Below, in pieces: positions 53,331-63,490 of a stretch of DNA of 64,000 nt. The position numbers and the translations under genes are program-made. The DNA is from Asinibacterium sp. OR53 (GTDB taxonomy: Bacteria; Bacteroidota; Bacteroidia; Chitinophagales; Chitinophagaceae). The DNA is taken from NCBI RefSeq assembly GCF_000515315.1, contig NZ_KI911562.1, forward strand, positions 3,009,220-3,073,219, written 5' to 3'. Every line of letters begins with the position of its first letter. Position 1 is the stretch's first letter. The notes under the pieces are model-generated. The model did no database searches. It had not been told where the DNA came from and saw only the letters and a list, made by a program, of their open reading frames with translations.

Positions 53331-54005
53331 ATGGACGTTAAAATTGAGCCCAGTTGGAAGGAGGTATTGAAACAGGAATTCACCAAGCCTTATTTCCTGC
53401 AGGTAACCACCCACCTGAAAACAGAAAGAGCCACCGGCGCGGTGATCTATCCGCCCGGCTCACTCATTTTCAATGCGTTCGAACAAACACCTTTCGATCA
53501 GCTTAAAGTAGTAATACTGGGACAGGACCCTTATCATGGTCCGGGGCAGGCACATGGCCTGAGCTTCTCTGTTCCCGATGGCGTTCATCCCCCGCCTTCG
53601 CTGGTCAATATTTATAAAGAGTTGAACCGAGACATCGGCATGCCCATTCCTTCCACCGGCAATCTTACCAAATGGGCAAAACAGGGCGTATTATTATTGA
53701 ACGCGGTATTAACGGTGCGAGCCAATGAACCTGCCAGTCATTCCAAGATCGGGTGGATGGATTTTACCGATGCAGTCATCCGTAAAATATCACAGGAGAA
53801 AGAAGGCGTTGTATTTTTATTATGGGGCCGCTTTGCACAGGAAAAACAGGTATTGATCGATGAGACCAAACACTCCGTACTCAAGGCAGCCCACCCCTCT
53901 CCATTCAGCGCCGACAAAGGTTTTTTTGGCTGCAAACATTTCAGCAGAACCAATGAAATATTGACCAAAGAAGGACTGGAACCTATTGACTGGAATCCCG
54001 CCTAA
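53331..54005 (+). CDS. ung: Uracil-DNA glycosylase
   Basis: 224 aa, the normal size of family 1 UDG. The catalytic water-activating motif is [18 protein letters not shown] (about 63-80) and the second active-site loop [18 protein letters not shown]. It removes uracil from DNA in the first step of base-excision repair. The start is ATG 53331, about 40 bp downstream of the REP-like cluster. TATTTTCG at about 53301 is one base away from the -7 consensus and could be the promoter. plsC follows 25 bp downstream. Confidence 0.95.
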   Translation: MDVKIEPSWKEVLKQEFTKPYFLQVTTHLKTERATGAVIYPPGSLIFNAFEQTPFDQLKVVILGQDPYHGPGQAHGLSFSVPDGVHPPPSLVNIYKELNRDIGMPIPSTGNLTKWAKQGVLLLNAVLTVRANEPASHSKIGWMDFTDAVIRKISQEKEGVVFLLWGRFAQEKQVLIDETKHSVLKAAHPSPFSADKGFFGCKHFSRTNEILTKEGLEPIDWNPA

Positions 54006-54030
54006 TGATCTTATCGTAATATTGTCATTC

Positions 54031-54798
54031 ATGAGTACGCATTCAAAGAAAAACAGGTATCCGTTTTACATACAGGTATTCGCCCGCATCTGGGCCACCT
54101 GGGCATTGGTATTGTTTATCATCACCATGTTCATCGCCATGGTTTTTTATCTTCCCTGTTTTTTCCTGCCAGAACCGCTCAAAGCCAGGTGGCACAGGCG
54201 TGTATCCAGGGGATGGATGCGTGTATTCCTGTTTTTGATCGGCTGTCCTTTGAAAGTAAAAGGAAAATCACAATTTCAGAAGGGCCAGAACTATATCGTG
54301 GTATGCAACCACAACAGCCTCATGGATGTACCGGTAAGCACGCCGTTTATGCCACAGGCCAATAAAACGATTGCTAAAAAAAGTTTTGCGCGCATTCCTG
54401 TATTCGGATGGATCTATTCTTTCGGTAGCGTGCTGGTAGACCGAAGCAACGATGAGAGCCGCCGCAAAAGTTATGAAGCCATGAAGCAGGTGTTGCAAAC
54501 CGGTCTCGATATGGTCATTTACCCCGAAGGCACACGCAACAAAACAGGGCAACCGCTGAAGAGCTTTTATGATGGCGCTTTCAAACTATCTGCCGACACC
54601 GGCAAACCCATCATCCCTGCCATACTCCTCTATACGGGGAAAGTATTACCCGCAGATCAATTTTTCTTCCTCCTGCCCCATCACCTGGAAATGCATTTTC
54701 TGCCTCCCATACAACCTGCAAACAATGATGCAAAAGCATTGAAAGAACAGGTATTTCAACAGATGTGGCAATACCTCGAATCGCAAGGAAATCAATAA
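54031..54798 (+). CDS. plsC: 1-acyl-sn-glycerol-3-phosphate acyltransferase
   Basis: 255 aa from ATG 54031; an earlier in-frame Met lies within the end of ung. An N-terminal membrane segment (about 20-45) precedes the acyltransferase motifs NHNSLMD (HX4D), RIPVFGW, FPEG-type VIYPEGTRNKTG and IPAILLY. It transfers an acyl group to lysophosphatidic acid in phospholipid synthesis. The 3' end overlaps the convergent lptD gene by 7 bp. Confidence 0.93.
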   Translation: MSTHSKKNRYPFYIQVFARIWATWALVLFIITMFIAMVFYLPCFFLPEPLKARWHRRVSRGWMRVFLFLIGCPLKVKGKSQFQKGQNYIVVCNHNSLMDVPVSTPFMPQANKTIAKKSFARIPVFGWIYSFGSVLVDRSNDESRRKSYEAMKQVLQTGLDMVIYPEGTRNKTGQPLKSFYDGAFKLSADTGKPIIPAILLYTGKVLPADQFFFLLPHHLEMHFLPPIQPANNDAKALKEQVFQQMWQYLESQGNQ

Positions 54799-57476
54799 CT
54801 GGAGAAACTACGGCTGCGGTTGATGCGCAGATCGCGCAGGATGCCCGACTTGGGATTGAGGGTAATATTGAAAGAACGGTACAATCCGATGGGCGTTACG
54901 TTGATAGACATTTGCCAGCAGTGCATTTCACGGCTGATGAACATGCTGAACTGTTGCAACTTGGCAGTAGAGAAATCATAATAACCTGTGGTGCCCATTT
55001 TCCATTTCTCTGTAAGGCTGAAATCGCCATTGAAGTTGGCGCTGGAATAGGTCTTGGTCTCAAATCCCGAATAATCGCTCTTCAACACATTGTTGAATGT
55101 GAGTGAATAAGACAATGAAAGCGTCCATGGAATATCGAAGTCGGTGAATTCTGCCGGATTGGCCCTGGCAAACTGTAACTGCCGCTGCTGTTCATCGGGC
55201 GTCATGAAAGGATCCACCGGAATGTTTTTATCTTTTTCTTTGGGATCCTTTCCATCTCTCGTTTTACTCTGGAACTGTGTAGAGATAGCCAGGTTACCCG
55301 ATGTAAGCCTGCCGAATTTCAATTTCGTAGGATCCAGTATCAGTCGGTTAACACGATAGCCCCTGTTGTCTATAGCATAAGGATCGAGGATGGCGCCTGC
55401 CGTTACATTGATCTTTTCAAACAGAGTGCTTCTCGCATAAATATTGATATTGCTCAGCGCAAAACTATCTGCCATCAGGTTATAGGAAGAATTGAAACCG
55501 AAACCATCAATGAGTTTTACTTTACGCGTTGCCTTACCTGTACTGTCTTTTTTATCCTTCACTTTCATCTCCAGCAGGTTATCCACACCAAAAGATAGAC
55601 CTCCGAATGTTCCCTCCCCAAATGGCCCTATGATGCCACCATCGAATTGCGAAACGCGTATCTGCCTGCCCGATGAATCGATCCGCAGGTTATAAAAATA
55701 TTTCGAAGCCATATCGGGCTTATAGTTCAGTGAAATAGTGGGCCTGATCTCGTGCCGGATGCCTACTACATTGCTATGAGGTCCGAACTTGTACGTACCA
55801 AAGATGCGGGTGCTGGCACTCAATCCGAAACTCATTTGCCTTGCCGTATACAGTCCTTTTTGTATCGTGGTATCTACCTTCTGCCTGGAAGTATCCCAAT
55901 GGCGCAGGATGCGCTGGCCATACCATCTTTCTTCATACGATACACTGGGACTGATCGTTACAGGTCCCAATGAAGGCAATGATAAACTGATGGGCAGGGT
56001 ATGCTGCGCACCCCATTGCAGGGTATCGAGCATGCGCCTGAAATTGAAATTGGTATCGTAAAAAGATAATTGGTTGATGAAGTTGCCACTGTAACCGATA
56101 CCTATTTTCTCATACCATTTTCCGGAGCCTATCTGGTCTTTTTTCTGGAAGGGATAAAAAGTAACTACGTTCACGTTGGCCGTAGGCAGGTTGAGGTTCA
56201 CCAGCCGCGTTACACTGTTCTGGTTATGATTGGCATTGAGCGAAATGTTCACTTTTCCATTCCAGTCTTTCGAATAACTGATAGAAGAGTTCAATTGGTT
56301 CTGGAAATTCTGGAAAGGATTGTTCAGCAATGTCTGGTTAAAGCGTGTACTACCGAAGTTCACATTGGCGCTGAACGAAGTTCCCGGCCGCGCCCGGCTA
56401 TCGCGCGAATGGCTCCAGTTGATCATGAATGAATGTGAAGAACTGAATTCGTCCTTACTGCTACCAGACCGGTTCAGGCTCTTCGTATTCTGAAAAGTGA
56501 GGTTCACACTCCCCGTAAAATGGTATCGCTGGATGTATTTGGAATTCAGGTTCAGGTTCCACCCCCCATACGAATACAGGTTGGCCCTGGTGGTGAGGTC
56601 TACATAATCGTTGATCACTTTATAATAACCCAGTCCTTCCAATCCCAATCCAAAATCTTCACTTGCCGTAAACGCCGGCGCCAATATACCCGAATGACGC
56701 CCCCTATATAAGGGGAAGAGGCCAAAGGGAATACCAATGGGCACCGGCACGCCTTCGAATTCTGCAAATGCAGGTCCGGATACACCCAGTTTGTTGTTGA
56801 TGATCTTCATCTTCCTTGTACGGAACGCAAAATGTGGTGTATCGAGGTTACAGGTGGTGAGGCGGGCCCAGCCGGCAAATGCCTCGTCGGGACTCACCTT
56901 TTTCAGCACCCGCGCATTCACATACAATTCTCCTTCCTGCAAAAAAGTATTCTTAACCTGTCCCTTTCCTGTTTTAAGGTTGAAAAAAATGGAATCGCTC
57001 ACCGTTTTCATGTCACTCTGCAGGAAAAGCGGTTTACTGAGCGGGTTACCAGTGCTGTCGAGCGAGCCGAATGCTTTCACTGTCTGCGTTTGCTGGTCAA
57101 ACCCAATGGTGGCCGCTTCCAACTGCATGTCTTTATAATCGGTCTTGGCCTTCCCATACAAATAGAAAGCTTTGGTGTCTACCACCAGCACACCTGAATC
57201 TTCTGCACTGTATTTGACGGGCGCATCCAGCGAATCTTTGGATATCTTCAGTGTATCTATGTGGCGGGCGGTACTATCTGTTTTTTTCCTGATGGTTGTA
57301 TCGGCAATACCCTTTGTGGTATCAGGCCGGGGCGCGGTCGTATCGGCATTCCAAAAAAGTTGGTGAATGGCAGCAGGGCCTCCCGATACAGGCTGAATAA
57401 ATATTAATATGAGCAAATATCCGGCTACAACAATAGACAGCCAGGTTTTTACGTTAATTTTACAGCGTTTGCACAT
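54792..57476 (-). CDS. lptD: LPS-assembly outer-membrane protein LptD-like
   Basis: 894 aa from ATG 57476 (MCKRCKINVKTWLSIVVAGYLL); longer forms would cross the promoter at 57488-57495. One N-terminal hydrophobic segment is followed by an OstA-like jelly-roll part (about 95-260: VVDTKAFYLYGKAKTDYKDMQLEAATIGFD) and a C-terminal barrel. In LptD the barrel and its partner LptE place LPS in the outer leaflet. Adjacent divergent genes (amidase, MCE protein, OstA-like protein) are also envelope-related. Length and order fit Bacteroidota LptD. Confidence 0.85.
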   Translation of the reverse strand: MCKRCKINVKTWLSIVVAGYLLILIFIQPVSGGPAAIHQLFWNADTTAPRPDTTKGIADTTIRKKTDSTARHIDTLKISKDSLDAPVKYSAEDSGVLVVDTKAFYLYGKAKTDYKDMQLEAATIGFDQQTQTVKAFGSLDSTGNPLSKPLFLQSDMKTVSDSIFFNLKTGKGQVKNTFLQEGELYVNARVLKKVSPDEAFAGWARLTTCNLDTPHFAFRTRKMKIINNKLGVSGPAFAEFEGVPVPIGIPFGLFPLYRGRHSGILAPAFTASEDFGLGLEGLGYYKVINDYVDLTTRANLYSYGGWNLNLNSKYIQRYHFTGSVNLTFQNTKSLNRSGSSKDEFSSSHSFMINWSHSRDSRARPGTSFSANVNFGSTRFNQTLLNNPFQNFQNQLNSSISYSKDWNGKVNISLNANHNQNSVTRLVNLNLPTANVNVVTFYPFQKKDQIGSGKWYEKIGIGYSGNFINQLSFYDTNFNFRRMLDTLQWGAQHTLPISLSLPSLGPVTISPSVSYEERWYGQRILRHWDTSRQKVDTTIQKGLYTARQMSFGLSASTRIFGTYKFGPHSNVVGIRHEIRPTISLNYKPDMASKYFYNLRIDSSGRQIRVSQFDGGIIGPFGEGTFGGLSFGVDNLLEMKVKDKKDSTGKATRKVKLIDGFGFNSSYNLMADSFALSNINIYARSTLFEKINVTAGAILDPYAIDNRGYRVNRLILDPTKLKFGRLTSGNLAISTQFQSKTRDGKDPKEKDKNIPVDPFMTPDEQQRQLQFARANPAEFTDFDIPWTLSLSYSLTFNNVLKSDYSGFETKTYSSANFNGDFSLTEKWKMGTTGYYDFSTAKLQQFSMFISREMHCWQMSINVTPIGLYRSFNITLNPKSGILRDLRINRSRSFSSY

Positions 57477-57487
57477 ATTCACGTGGG

Positions 57488-57495
57488 CAAAAATA
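57488..57495 (-). promoter_or_regulatory. -7 promoter element of lptD
   Basis: Minus-strand TATTTTTG matches TAnnTTTG exactly, 11 bp before the ATG at 57476, giving a short leader. No clear -33 TTG is seen at the right spacing. It supports the shorter start codon. Confidence 0.5.
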
Positions 57496-57547
57496 GTGTC
57501 AAATTGGTGGAAATAGAATTCTAAAAAAAATCCTTTAACGTATTGAT

Positions 57548-58507
57548 ATGATGCGTAGTAGATATGCTGCTTTGGTTTTGTTAAGTTTCGGTGCACTGTT
57601 GTTATCTTCTTTTTCTCTCTCCAATGGTAGTAAACCCTACCAGAAACAGGTTTTAAGAAGAATTGTGATTGATCCGGGTCATGGGGGGCATGATAACGGC
57701 GCCCGCGGCCGCTATTCCAATGAGAAAGACATTGCCCTGGCCGTTGCCCTCAAGCTGGAGCAGGCATTGCATGATGAATTGCCCGATGTGGATGTAGTGC
57801 TCACGCGCCGGTCCGATGTTTATCATTCCGTGGTAACCAAAGCCAGTATTGCCAACCAGGCCAAAGGCGATCTGTTCGTATGTATCCATGCCAATTCTGC
57901 CGACCCCATCACACACAAGGAATTGGAAGGCCATAAAACCGAAACCTACTATAAAGGCAAGGGCAAGAAAAGAAAAAAATACACCCGCAGAGTACCCGTA
58001 TATCATTACTGGCATACCCCCAGTCCGGTAAAAGGCACAGAGACCTTTATTTACGGAGTAGGTAAAACCGAGCAACGAAAAGAAGCTGCCAGTGAAGGTT
58101 TGGATGAATCACTGGATAGCATTTCACTCAAAGAGATCAAAGCCCTGGAAGAGCAGGATGCCAATGATCCCACCAAACGCATGCTGGCTTCCGTGATGAC
58201 CCAGCAGTATTTCCAGCGCAGTGCCAAGCTGGCCCTCACCATTGAAAATCAATTCCAGCAAGTTGGCCGCATCAGCCGCGAAGCGAAGCAAAGACAAAAA
58301 GGTATCTGGGTATTACAAGCAGTTTCCATGCCCGCCGTGCTGGTAGAAACAGGGTTTATTTCCAATCCGGAAGAAGAAGATTACCTGAACAGCGCTACAG
58401 GACAACAGGAGATCGCAGACGTTATCACCCGGTCTATCAAAATTTATAAATCCTCACTGGAAAAGCAGTTGCGATCATCGGGCAGCAACAGTACGCAGCA
58501 GAAATAG
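57548..58507 (+). CDS. N-acetylmuramoyl-L-alanine amidase
   Basis: 319 aa, Amidase_3 family. An N-terminal hydrophobic signal (about 5-24) is followed by the zinc-ligand motif VIDPGHGGHDNGARG, then E in NEKDIALAVAL, CIHANSAD and a C-terminal VETGFISNPEEEDYLNS. A lysine-rich insert (about 130-160) separates the halves. It hydrolyses the amide between muramic acid and L-alanine in peptidoglycan, in the periplasm. It is transcribed divergently from lptD and followed by an MCE-domain gene. It is probably secreted. Confidence 0.93.
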   Translation: MMRSRYAALVLLSFGALLLSSFSLSNGSKPYQKQVLRRIVIDPGHGGHDNGARGRYSNEKDIALAVALKLEQALHDELPDVDVVLTRRSDVYHSVVTKASIANQAKGDLFVCIHANSADPITHKELEGHKTETYYKGKGKKRKKYTRRVPVYHYWHTPSPVKGTETFIYGVGKTEQRKEAASEGLDESLDSISLKEIKALEEQDANDPTKRMLASVMTQQYFQRSAKLALTIENQFQQVGRISREAKQRQKGIWVLQAVSMPAVLVETGFISNPEEEDYLNSATGQQEIADVITRSIKIYKSSLEKQLRSSGSNSTQQK

Positions 58508-58541
58508 GGCACTTACGGAAGAACCCTTAGTTTTGCATGAT

Positions 58542-59552
58542 ATGAAGATATCGAATGAAACCAAGGTGGGTGCCCTGACCGCTATCGCCATCACCTTATT
58601 GATCCTTGGCTTTAACTTCCTCAAAGGCAAGACCCTGTTCAAGACCGGCAATCTCATCTATGCCAAATACACCGATACCAAGGGCATTATGGTATCCAAC
58701 CCCGTTTTCGTCAATGGCTACCAGGTAGGATCGGTTTATGATATTGAAAATGCCGATGAAAACCTTTCCTCCATCATTGTTGCCATCAAGCTGAAAAGCA
58801 GTTATAATATTCCCACCAACTCTGTTGCTTCTATCAAAGACAACCCGCTGGGCCCCGCCAGTATCAACATCAAGCTGGGAGATGCCCACCAATACCTGCA
58901 TTCGGGGGATACAGTGCTGACTGCCTCTTCGGCGGGATTATTGGGTGATGTAATGACCAAACTGGGTCCCGTGAGCGAACAGATCAAGAGCACTGTTCAT
59001 TCGCTCGATAGTGTACTCAAGAACATCAATGCCATCTTCGACCCCAATACCAAACATAACCTGCAGGAGGTGATCGCCAACATTAACAAAACCACAGCAA
59101 GCCTGGTGGTATCTTCAGCGTCTATTCAATCCATGCTCAACCAGCAATCTGGTTCTATTGCGGCATCTATGAACAATGTAAACAGCTTCACCAAAAACCT
59201 GGCCGATAACAACGACAAAGTCACCCACCTGCTGGGCAATATGGAGAAGACTACCGATAACCTGGCCAAAGCAGATATCAGCGGTACGGTAGATAAGCTC
59301 AAAACTTCTGTTGAAAACCTCAACAGTATTCTCACCAAGATCAATTCGGCAGACGGTTCATTTGGTAAATTGATGAACGATAAAGCGCTGTATAATAACC
59401 TCACCAATACCGTGCGGAGCGCCAATATTTTGCTGGATGATCTGCGCTCGCATCCCAAACGCTATGTAAACATTTCCGTTTTCGGAAAGAAAGATAAATC
59501 CGGACCACTGACTGCTCCCCTGCCCATTGATTCTTCAAGGCAACAACCATGA
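58542..59552 (+). CDS. MCE-domain (MlaD-like) lipid-binding protein
   Basis: 336 aa from ATG 58542 (MKISNETKVGALTAIAITLLILGFNFLKG); a TTG three codons earlier is possible. One N-terminal membrane anchor (about 10-28) is followed by an MCE domain (YTDTKGIMVSNPVFVNGYQVGSVYDIENAD) and a long helical C-terminus. MlaD-type proteins carry phospholipids between the inner and outer membranes. It lies 34 bp after the amidase and overlaps the OstA-like gene by 4 bp, suggesting coupled translation. Its permease and ATPase partners are not in the window. Confidence 0.88.
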   Translation: MKISNETKVGALTAIAITLLILGFNFLKGKTLFKTGNLIYAKYTDTKGIMVSNPVFVNGYQVGSVYDIENADENLSSIIVAIKLKSSYNIPTNSVASIKDNPLGPASINIKLGDAHQYLHSGDTVLTASSAGLLGDVMTKLGPVSEQIKSTVHSLDSVLKNINAIFDPNTKHNLQEVIANINKTTASLVVSSASIQSMLNQQSGSIAASMNNVNSFTKNLADNNDKVTHLLGNMEKTTDNLAKADISGTVDKLKTSVENLNSILTKINSADGSFGKLMNDKALYNNLTNTVRSANILLDDLRSHPKRYVNISVFGKKDKSGPLTAPLPIDSSRQQP

Positions 59553-61168
59553 GCAGTGCACGATATATCATCATTGGCTTTCTACTATCATGCTCCCTGA
59601 TAGCCGGCGCACAGCGTACTACAACCACTGATACTGCTGCCGTGGGCACCACGCTGGTGATATTAAAAGCCGACCGGTACAATTATATCAAGAAAGATAC
59701 GGCGAATGCTTTTGCTTCCCTGGGCGGACATGTGGAAGTGAAACAGGATAAAACATTATTTTATGCAGATAGTGCCGTGATCAACCTGCTCAATAATACC
59801 ATGGAAGCTTTCGGCAATGTGCACATCAATGATGCCGATAGCGTGCATACCTATGCCCAGTACATGCGTTACCAGGGCAAGGAACGCAAAGCCTTCCTGC
59901 AGAAAAAAGTAAGGCTCACCGATAGTAAAAGCACGCTGACCACCGATGAATTAGAGTATGATGCGGCCGTTAAGATCGGCACCTATCTCAAAAGCGGTAA
60001 ACTGGTGAATAAAAAAACAGTACTCACCAGTACGGAAGGATATTATTATGGCGATACCAAAGATGTGATCTTCAAAAGGAATGTGGTGCTCATTGATCCG
60101 GAATACAAAGTCTATACCGATACGCTGCAATACAATACCAATACCGAGATCTCAACGTTTACGAGTCCTACTACTATTTACAATGAAAAGCGGATCATCA
60201 AAACACGGAATGGTATTTTCGACAAGAAGAATAAAAAGAGCACCCTTTATGAGCGTTCTTTCATAGACGACAGCACCTATACCGCCACTGCCGATGATAT
60301 GGCTTTCGATGATTCTACCGGTATGGGAGAATTGAGAGGGAATGCAGTATTGCGCGGCAAAGATTCAACCGAAGGAGCCGATATCATTGCCAACAATATC
60401 AAGATCAACAAGAAAAACAATTCGGCGTTGGCCACGGAGAAACCTTTATTGCTGCTCAAACAAAAACGCGATACCATTTTTGTAAGCGCCACCCTTTTGT
60501 ACACCGCACGCCTCTCCGACCTGATCAAGACCCGCCCGGTACCACCGGTGCGTGACAGCACGGCGCCTTTAATGGTTGCCGGCAAACCTGATAGCAGCAG
60601 CGATAAATTCTTTGAAGCGTACAACAACGTGAAGATATTTTCCGATTCGTTGCAGGCGGTAGGCGACAGTCTTTTTTATTCGTTGCAGGATTCGGTGTTC
60701 CGGCTTTTCAAAGAGCCCATTGTGTGGGCTAAAGAGAACCAAATCACCGGTGATACGATCTATCTCTACCTCAAAAATAAAAAGCCGGAGCGTTTGTATG
60801 TGTTCAACAACGGCATGGCCCTGAGCCGGGTAGACAGTACCGAGTATTATCAGCAGATCAAAGGATACACCATCAATGCGCTGTTCGAAGATGGAAAAAT
60901 TAATTTTTTGCAAGCCAAAGATTATGCAGAGAATGTCTATTACGCGCAGGACGATCAACATCGCCTGGCTGGTGTGAACAAAAGCAGTTCTGATATGATC
61001 AAGGCTTATTTCTCAGATGGCAAACTGAAGCAGGTAAAACTGTTGAATAAGGTGGAAGGAACCATGTACCCGATGTTGCAGGTGAATCACGATCAACTCA
61101 AGCTGCGCAATTTCCATTGGTACGATACCAAACGCCCCAAGAGTAAATTCGATATCTTAGCGAATTAA
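59549..61168 (+). CDS. OstA/LptA-like periplasmic protein
   Basis: 539 aa with a signal peptide (to about LIAGAQ, residue 22). It is a repeated OstA-type jelly roll (ASLGGHVEVKQDKTLFYADSAVINLLNNTMEAFGNVHIND, then similar DELEYDAAVKIGTYLKSGKL), continuing as beta-strands to the end. It is longer than LptA of Proteobacteria. It likely forms part of the LPS bridge that feeds LptD, encoded close by. Overlaps the MCE gene by 4 bp (ATGA). Confidence 0.82.
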   Translation: MSSARYIIIGFLLSCSLIAGAQRTTTTDTAAVGTTLVILKADRYNYIKKDTANAFASLGGHVEVKQDKTLFYADSAVINLLNNTMEAFGNVHINDADSVHTYAQYMRYQGKERKAFLQKKVRLTDSKSTLTTDELEYDAAVKIGTYLKSGKLVNKKTVLTSTEGYYYGDTKDVIFKRNVVLIDPEYKVYTDTLQYNTNTEISTFTSPTTIYNEKRIIKTRNGIFDKKNKKSTLYERSFIDDSTYTATADDMAFDDSTGMGELRGNAVLRGKDSTEGADIIANNIKINKKNNSALATEKPLLLLKQKRDTIFVSATLLYTARLSDLIKTRPVPPVRDSTAPLMVAGKPDSSSDKFFEAYNNVKIFSDSLQAVGDSLFYSLQDSVFRLFKEPIVWAKENQITGDTIYLYLKNKKPERLYVFNNGMALSRVDSTEYYQQIKGYTINALFEDGKINFLQAKDYAENVYYAQDDQHRLAGVNKSSSDMIKAYFSDGKLKQVKLLNKVEGTMYPMLQVNHDQLKLRNFHWYDTKRPKSKFDILAN

Positions 61169-61180
61169 TCCTAAGTATAC

Positions 61181-62365
61181 GTGCTGGCCAAACTCATTCA
61201 TCCTTTCCTTAAATTCGTGAACGATAGCCGCGCTATCGGTATTACATTATTGGCCTGCACAGCTATATCGCTCATAGCTGCCAACTGTGGCTTCTGGAGC
61301 AGTGGTTATGTTGATGGGTGGTCCGCCGGCTTCGACGGCTCCGCTGGGCATCACCTGCACATAGGCTTTTTATCCCTGCCCAATTCTCCCCTGCTCGTGA
61401 TCAATGATGCACTCATGGCTTTGTTCTTTTTCCTGGCCGGGATGGAGATCAAACGAGAACTGGTATGCGGGGAACTGGCATCCATCAAAAAATCACTCTT
61501 GCCAGTGTTCGGTGCCGTGGGTGGTATGTTGGTGCCCGCGTTATGCTTTGCTCTTTTTAATAAAGGAACCAGTTTCATCAATGGCTGGGCCATTCCTACA
61601 GCAACAGATATTGCGTTTACATTGGGTATTGCATCATTGCTGGGCAAGCGGGTACCGGTAGCATTGAAAATATTCCTGACCGCGCTGGCCATCATCGATG
61701 ACCTGGGCGCCATTATTGTGATCGCCATTTTTTATGGAGGCCAGCTACAGGCCGGATACCTGTTGATCTGCCTGTTGACAGTGGGTCTTTTATGGTTGCT
61801 CAATTACCAGAAAATACCTTTCGGTTGGATGCATTGGATATTGGGTATCCTGCTCTGGTATGCCATGTTCAATTCGGGCATTCACGCTACCGTGGCCGGT
61901 GTTGTTTTGGCATTGCTGGTTCCCGTGAAACAATTAGAACGGTTGGAGTTGAAATTTCACCTGCCCGTTTATTTTATTGTGATGCCGCTATTTGCGCTGG
62001 CTAATACAGCAATAAGGCTTCCCGATAATAGCTTGCATGCTTTATCGGGAAGCCTTAGCTGGGGTATCATTACCGGCCTTTGCATTGGCAAACCATTGGG
62101 CATTTGCACTGCCTGTTATTTGCTGGTGCGAAAAAAATGGGCGGTACTACCTTCTTCAACCAACTGGTATCAACTGGCGGGAGGATCTATGCTGGCAGGC
62201 ATAGGCTTTACCATGAGCATTTTCATCGCTACACTCGCATTTGATGACAATAACGTTCAGGACATTGCTAAAATATCCGTCCTCATCGCATCACTGCTGG
62301 CAATGGTTGTTGGATATGTTTGGCTTTTTAATTCTCCTCCTTCTCCTGCATCAGGTAAGCTTTGA
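61181..62365 (+). CDS. nhaA: Na+/H+ antiporter NhaA
   Basis: 394 aa, starting at GTG 61181 (ATACGTGCTGG); a better ATG is not available. About 12 membrane segments. It contains [33 protein letters not shown], then [16 protein letters not shown] and [17 protein letters not shown], the last with the paired Asp residues that bind Na+ in NhaA. It exchanges protons for sodium across the inner membrane. The 3' end overlaps the convergent prfB gene by 38 bp. Confidence 0.93.
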   Translation: MLAKLIHPFLKFVNDSRAIGITLLACTAISLIAANCGFWSSGYVDGWSAGFDGSAGHHLHIGFLSLPNSPLLVINDALMALFFFLAGMEIKRELVCGELASIKKSLLPVFGAVGGMLVPALCFALFNKGTSFINGWAIPTATDIAFTLGIASLLGKRVPVALKIFLTALAIIDDLGAIIVIAIFYGGQLQAGYLLICLLTVGLLWLLNYQKIPFGWMHWILGILLWYAMFNSGIHATVAGVVLALLVPVKQLERLELKFHLPVYFIVMPLFALANTAIRLPDNSLHALSGSLSWGIITGLCIGKPLGICTACYLLVRKKWAVLPSSTNWYQLAGGSMLAGIGFTMSIFIATLAFDDNNVQDIAKISVLIASLLAMVVGYVWLFNSPPSPASGKL

Positions 62366-63417
62366 TGAATCCATCCAACTCCCCGTCCATCACGGGTCCA
62401 ACATTACCTACTTCGTAGTCGGTACGATGGTCTTTGATCATTTTATAAGGATGGAATACATAGCTTCGTATCTGGCTGCCCCATTCGATCTTCTTTTTGC
62501 CGGCGTTGGCTGCATCTACAGCTTCCTGGCGTTTGCGCAGTTCTTCTTCGTATAAGCGGCTCTTGAGCATTTTCAAAGCCAGTTCGCGGTTCTCTCCTTG
62601 TGTACGTGCCTGCTGACATTCTACAATGATGCCGCTGGGTATGTGCTTCAGCCGGACAGCTGTTTCAACTTTGTTAACGTTTTGTCCGCCGCTGCCACCA
62701 CTGCGATAAAAAGCCCATTCGAGGTCTCCGGGGTTCACATTGATCTCGATGCTGTCGTCTATCAACGGGTAAACGAATACAGAAGCGAAAGAAGTATGTC
62801 TCCTGGCATTGCTGTCGAATGGAGATATGCGTACGAGGCGATGTACGCCACTCTCTGCTTTCAAGAATCCATAAGCAAAATCGCCGTCGAATTGCAAGGT
62901 GGCGCTTTTGATACCGGCGCCATCGCCTTCCTGCAAATCCAGCTCTGTAACTTTCCAGCCTTGTTTTTCTCCGTACATCAGGTACATGCGCATGAGCATC
63001 TGTGCCCAATCCTGGCTTTCGGTACCACCTGCGCCGGGGTTGATCTGCAGGATAGCAGGCAATTCGTCTTCCGGCCTGTTGAGTGTACTTTTGAATTCAG
63101 CCTCTTCAATTCTTTCCAGTGCTGTTTCATAAGCCAGTTTGGTTTCTTCTTCACTGGCATCTCCTCCCTTCCAGAAATCGAATAATACGGCAAAATCCTC
63201 CACAGCAGTTTCTACCTGCTTATAGAGTTTTAACCAGTATTCATTTACCTTGATCTCTTTCATGATGGCCGTGGCCCTGGCGTTATCATCCCAAAAGCCC
63301 GGCGAAAGGGAAAGCTGTCGATCTGTTTCTACTTTGTAGGTGCGGTTCTCGACGTCAAAGAAACCTCCTCAGGACAAGCACGCGGTCCCTCATAAGTTTA
63401 ATCTGTTCTTGTGTCAT
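62328..63417 (-). CDS. prfB: Peptide chain release factor 2 with programmed +1 frameshift
   Basis: Product 362 aa: 20 codons from ATG 63417 ([20 protein letters not shown]), then an in-frame TGA at 63355-63357, after which reading resumes one base later as [14 protein letters not shown]. The site is AGGAGG, TTT CTT TGA C, with the internal Shine-Dalgarno-like AGGAGG 3 bases before CTT, as in E. coli prfB. When RF2 is scarce the ribosome shifts and makes more RF2. Main body motifs: [14 protein letters not shown] (GGQ) and the SPF element in [15 protein letters not shown]. It recognises UGA and UAA. It follows the RNase P RNA gene on the same strand. Confidence 0.95.
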
Positions 63418-63446
63418 GCGGCGAAGATAATGAAACTTTAAGCAGA

Positions 63447-63478
63447 TCCTTCGACTCGCTTCGCTCGCTCAGGATGAC
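63447..63478. repeat. Inverted copy of the 32-bp REP-like element
   Basis: Exact reverse complement of 53167-53198. It begins TCCTTCGACTCGCTTCGC and ends with GGATGAC. It lies between the 3' end of the RNase P RNA (63491) and the prfB start (63417), where it could affect the end of the upstream transcript. Confidence 0.7.
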
Positions 63479-63490
63479 GACCAACATAAA

